Below the pieces are notes generated by a model. The model was not told the DNA's origin and did not search any database. It saw nothing but the letters and a program-made list of their open reading frames with translations. Shown here piece after piece: positions 61,536 through 64,000 of a stretch of DNA of 64,000 nt; positions within the stretch are counted from its first letter, which is position 1, and every line of letters starts with the position of its first letter. Origin of the DNA: an uncultured Candidatus Peregrinibacteria bacterium (GTDB lineage: Bacteria; Patescibacteriota; Gracilibacteria; Peribacterales; Peribacteraceae); NCBI GenBank assembly GCA_903854335.1, contig CAINVY010000003.1, positions 1 through 64,000 of the forward strand. The letters are read 5' to 3'. The position numbers and the translations under genes are program-made.

Positions 61536-62387
61536 TCACAGCACTTTCCTCGCATGCACCATTGCGTTCTTCATTTCGAGGAGCGCCACCGGCAAGTCAT
61601 CAAACCATCCGATCGCGGGATACGTCACCTCCCCCGCAATATCCCTCCCGCAAGAAAGATGAGCAAACTCCTCCTGCGACAACTCGCACTTCGCGAAGGT
61701 ACGGAGAATTTCTTTGAGAGGAATCACCTGCGCCCAGGAAACTCGATCAAGCGAAACAGCATCCTCAACCGACCACGCCCCCACGGAAGTCCGACGCAGT
61801 GCCTCCAGATACCCACCGCACTTGAGGAGATCTCCGAGATCGTGCGCGAGCGAACGGATGTACGTACCCGATCCACACGCGACGCGCAGGGCAAGTTTCG
61901 GATAAGAATAGGAGAGAATGTCGCACGACGTGATCTCCACTTCACGCGGCGGAATATTCACGCCCCTTCCCTGCCGCGCCTTGTGGTAGGCACGTTCGCC
62001 CCCGATGTGAATTGCGGAGTACGCGGGCGGCACCTGCTGGATCTTGCCCACGAACCGATCGGCGATCATGCACTGAATAATGATTTCATCCGGCACCATC
62101 CATCCCTTCGGAGGTTCACGTCGCTCGATCGTGCCTTCGGCGTCGTACGTCGTGCTCACCGCACCGAACAACACGCTCGCATCGTACGTCTTCGAAAGAT
62201 CGGAGAAAAGTTCCACAACCTTCAGCGCCTTCTTCCCGACCGCGAGCACCAAGAGTCCGGTCGCGAGAGGATCGAGCGTCCCCAGATGACCGATATCCTT
62301 CTCGGAAAGTTGCCGACGAACCGCCGCGACCACGTCATGGCTTGTCAGCCCCTTTGGCTTATCAACGAGGAGGAATCCGTGTCGCAT
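61536..62387 (-). CDS. truB: tRNA pseudouridine(55) synthase
   Basis: GFLLVDKPKGLTSHDVVAAVRR, HLGTLDPLATGLLVLAVGKKALK, PPAYSAIHIGGERAYHKARQG, SGTYIRSLAHDLG. Confidence 0.97.
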   Translation of the reverse strand: MRHGFLLVDKPKGLTSHDVVAAVRRQLSEKDIGHLGTLDPLATGLLVLAVGKKALKVVELFSDLSKTYDASVLFGAVSTTYDAEGTIERREPPKGWMVPDEIIIQCMIADRFVGKIQQVPPAYSAIHIGGERAYHKARQGRGVNIPPREVEITSCDILSYSYPKLALRVACGSGTYIRSLAHDLGDLLKCGGYLEALRRTSVGAWSVEDAVSLDRVSWAQVIPLKEILRTFAKCELSQEEFAHLSCGRDIAGEVTYPAIGWFDDLPVALLEMKNAMVHARKVL

Positions 62388-62500
62388 GGGCGCCACCGTA
62401 TCATGAAGAAGGCAGTGGTGCATGGTCATTCATAGAAAACTCCTTTGGCAAAAGAGACAATGGCGGCGTTTCCACCGTAACGGTACACTTCCCATCAACC

Positions 62501-63070
62501 ATGCCGCCCATGAACCTCACCTTGAGCTGGGATCTGTTCATCATCGTCTTCTTCGCCATCGTCATCACATACACATTCATCATCGGAAAAAATCAGTCGG
62601 TGCGCGTGATCATCGCCACGTACATCGCGATCGTGGGCGTGCAAGGCATCGGCAATCTCCTGCAACGCGTCGTGGGAGATACGGGAGCATCGACCATGCA
62701 GATGCTCGGCATCTCTGCAGGCTTCCCCGTCCTCTCGACAACCAAGCTCCTCCTCTTCGTCATCCTCATGATCCTGCTCACGATCCACGGAGGATTCGAC
62801 GTCCACTACGCGAAGGAATCGATCTGGGTGAACATCATCATCACGGCTCTTTGTGGATTCGCCACCGCCGGTCTGCTCCTCTGCGCGATCCTCACATACG
62901 CCGTCAATCTCCCGCTCCTCGATATCAACATGCCGCACGTCGCCACGCTCTCGCCTCTGATTATTCAAAGTCCGCTGATGCAACTGATGGTGCTCAATCA
63001 AGATCTCTGGTTCTCTCTCCCGGCACTGGTACTGATCGGCGCGGGGTTTGCGGGAAACTCTAAAGGATAA
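62501..63070 (+). CDS. Multi-TM membrane protein
   Basis: From MPPMNLTLSWDLFIIVFFAIVITYTFIIG; about 5 hydrophobic segments. Confidence 0.7.
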   Translation: MPPMNLTLSWDLFIIVFFAIVITYTFIIGKNQSVRVIIATYIAIVGVQGIGNLLQRVVGDTGASTMQMLGISAGFPVLSTTKLLLFVILMILLTIHGGFDVHYAKESIWVNIIITALCGFATAGLLLCAILTYAVNLPLLDINMPHVATLSPLIIQSPLMQLMVLNQDLWFSLPALVLIGAGFAGNSKG

Positions 63071-63170
63071 GAGGTGAGATATTCGTCAAGGTGTTTCCCC
63101 TCTTCATCGAACACGAAACTTGCTCCTGAGCAAGGAGCGGAGTAACAATACGCGTAATTACCCCCCGCCT

Positions 63171-63560
63171 ATGTCTCTCTTCGATCGTCTCTCGCTCAAG
63201 ATCTGGACACTTATTTCCAGCGCAACTGTAGGCATTTCGGCCGCGTACGCCGACGGCCTCGGTCCTCCGCCCCCCATTCAGGGCTTACCGAGCAGCTCGC
63301 CGACGTCCTCCGATCAAATCGTGACGATCTTGGTGAACATCGTCGTCTGGGTTCTCAACTTCCTCGCCATCCTCGCCGTGATCTTCATTATCATCGGCGG
63401 CATCCGACTCATCGTCTCGCAGGGAGAAGAGCAGGCAAAGGAGAAAGCGAAGAAGACCATCCTCTACGTCGTCATCGGCTTGATCGTCGTGCTCCTCGCA
63501 CGCGTCATCGTCGGATTCTTCACGGGAGGAGCCTTCACGCAGGCATTGGGAAGCGTCTGA
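63171..63560 (+). CDS. TrbC/VirB2-like pilin family membrane protein
   Basis: From MSLFDRLSLKIW; signal peptide plus two TMs: IVTILVNIVVWVLNFLAILAVIFIIIGGIRLIVSQGEEQAKEKAKKTILYVVIGLIVVLLARVIVGFF. Confidence 0.75.
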   Translation: MSLFDRLSLKIWTLISSATVGISAAYADGLGPPPPIQGLPSSSPTSSDQIVTILVNIVVWVLNFLAILAVIFIIIGGIRLIVSQGEEQAKEKAKKTILYVVIGLIVVLLARVIVGFFTGGAFTQALGSV

Positions 63561-63583
63561 GCATAGTCCAAGCAATGCAAAAG

Positions 63584-63605
63584 CGCGCCTCGGGCGCGCT
63601 TTTTC
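63584..63605 (+). terminator. Rho-independent terminator
   Basis: GCGCGCC-TCG-GGCGCGC followed by TTTTT. Confidence 0.9.
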
Positions 63606-63626
63606 GTACGACATTTCACTATCCTC

Positions 63627-63989
63627 TCACGCCACCTCCGGCATCGATTGAAGAATCGGCACTTCCTCTTCGACTTTTTCCGTATGCGTCACATCCGTAT
63701 CTTTGATGATGATCGCATCGCTGCGCACTTCGAGAATCTGCGACACGGGGATCGGCGTCCCCCATCGAAAGAACCCCTTCGGCCAAATCCACTCCACCAT
63801 GAAGAACTGCGTATCGAACTGCACGTCTCTGCACGCGCCGACCTTCTTCCCGCTCTCGGTAATGATGGGCTGCCCGAGAAATAATCGCTTCTCCTCAAGG
63901 AGAGGAAGCAGGCGGATCCGCTCCTCGAGCGGCGCGAGGACGCTGGCATCTCGTACGATCACCCGAAGCCCCCACCGAAGAATATCCAT
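63627..63989 (-). CDS. PRC-barrel-like protein
   Basis: 120 aa; LGQPIITESGKKVGACRDVQFDTQFFMVEWI...IPVSQILEVRSDAIIIKD. Confidence 0.7.
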   Translation of the reverse strand: MDILRWGLRVIVRDASVLAPLEERIRLLPLLEEKRLFLGQPIITESGKKVGACRDVQFDTQFFMVEWIWPKGFFRWGTPIPVSQILEVRSDAIIIKDTDVTHTEKVEEEVPILQSMPEVA

Positions 63990-64000
63990 GGTCGAGAGGA

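Overview
Bacterial chromosomal window on the standard genetic code. The streamlined gene set and single xer gene suggest a Patescibacteria/CPR-like genome (inference). Housekeeping genes recognised: pgk, rarA, rplS, infB, eno, thrS, dnaA, rseP, comF-like, dut, ftsZ, ftsA, truB, a Lgt-like protein, and three tRNAs (Pro-GGG, Val-GAC, Lys-CTT). A large secretome is present: subtilisin with FG-GAP repeats, M23 peptidase, polysaccharide deacetylase, C39-like lipoprotein, and TrbC/VirB2-like and VirB6-like proteins. The most notable region is ~36.06-44.91 kb, a probable integrated element at the 3' end of tRNA-Val(GAC). It carries a large serine recombinase whose stop codon lies inside the tRNA, a TerS-like small terminase without recognisable large terminase or capsid genes, a candidate 10-bp att core repeat (TTGCCCACCA), and cargo: a RelA/SpoT-type HD hydrolase with zinc-ribbon cysteines, a Ser/Thr kinase with a DCG motif, a membrane HExxH protein, a secreted Gln-rich protein and a strong 124-nt structured inverted repeat. 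This looks like a phage-satellite-like island with possible defence cargo. Other signals: a strong dif-like XerCD site beside xer, a TsaE-HD fusion, inverted repeats around a four-helix-bundle (S23) gene, a perfect 26-bp palindrome upstream of dut, a duplicated tRNA-Lys fragment and a 1590-aa HExxH protein. All calls are by eye from the sequence and supplied translations; no database search was run.
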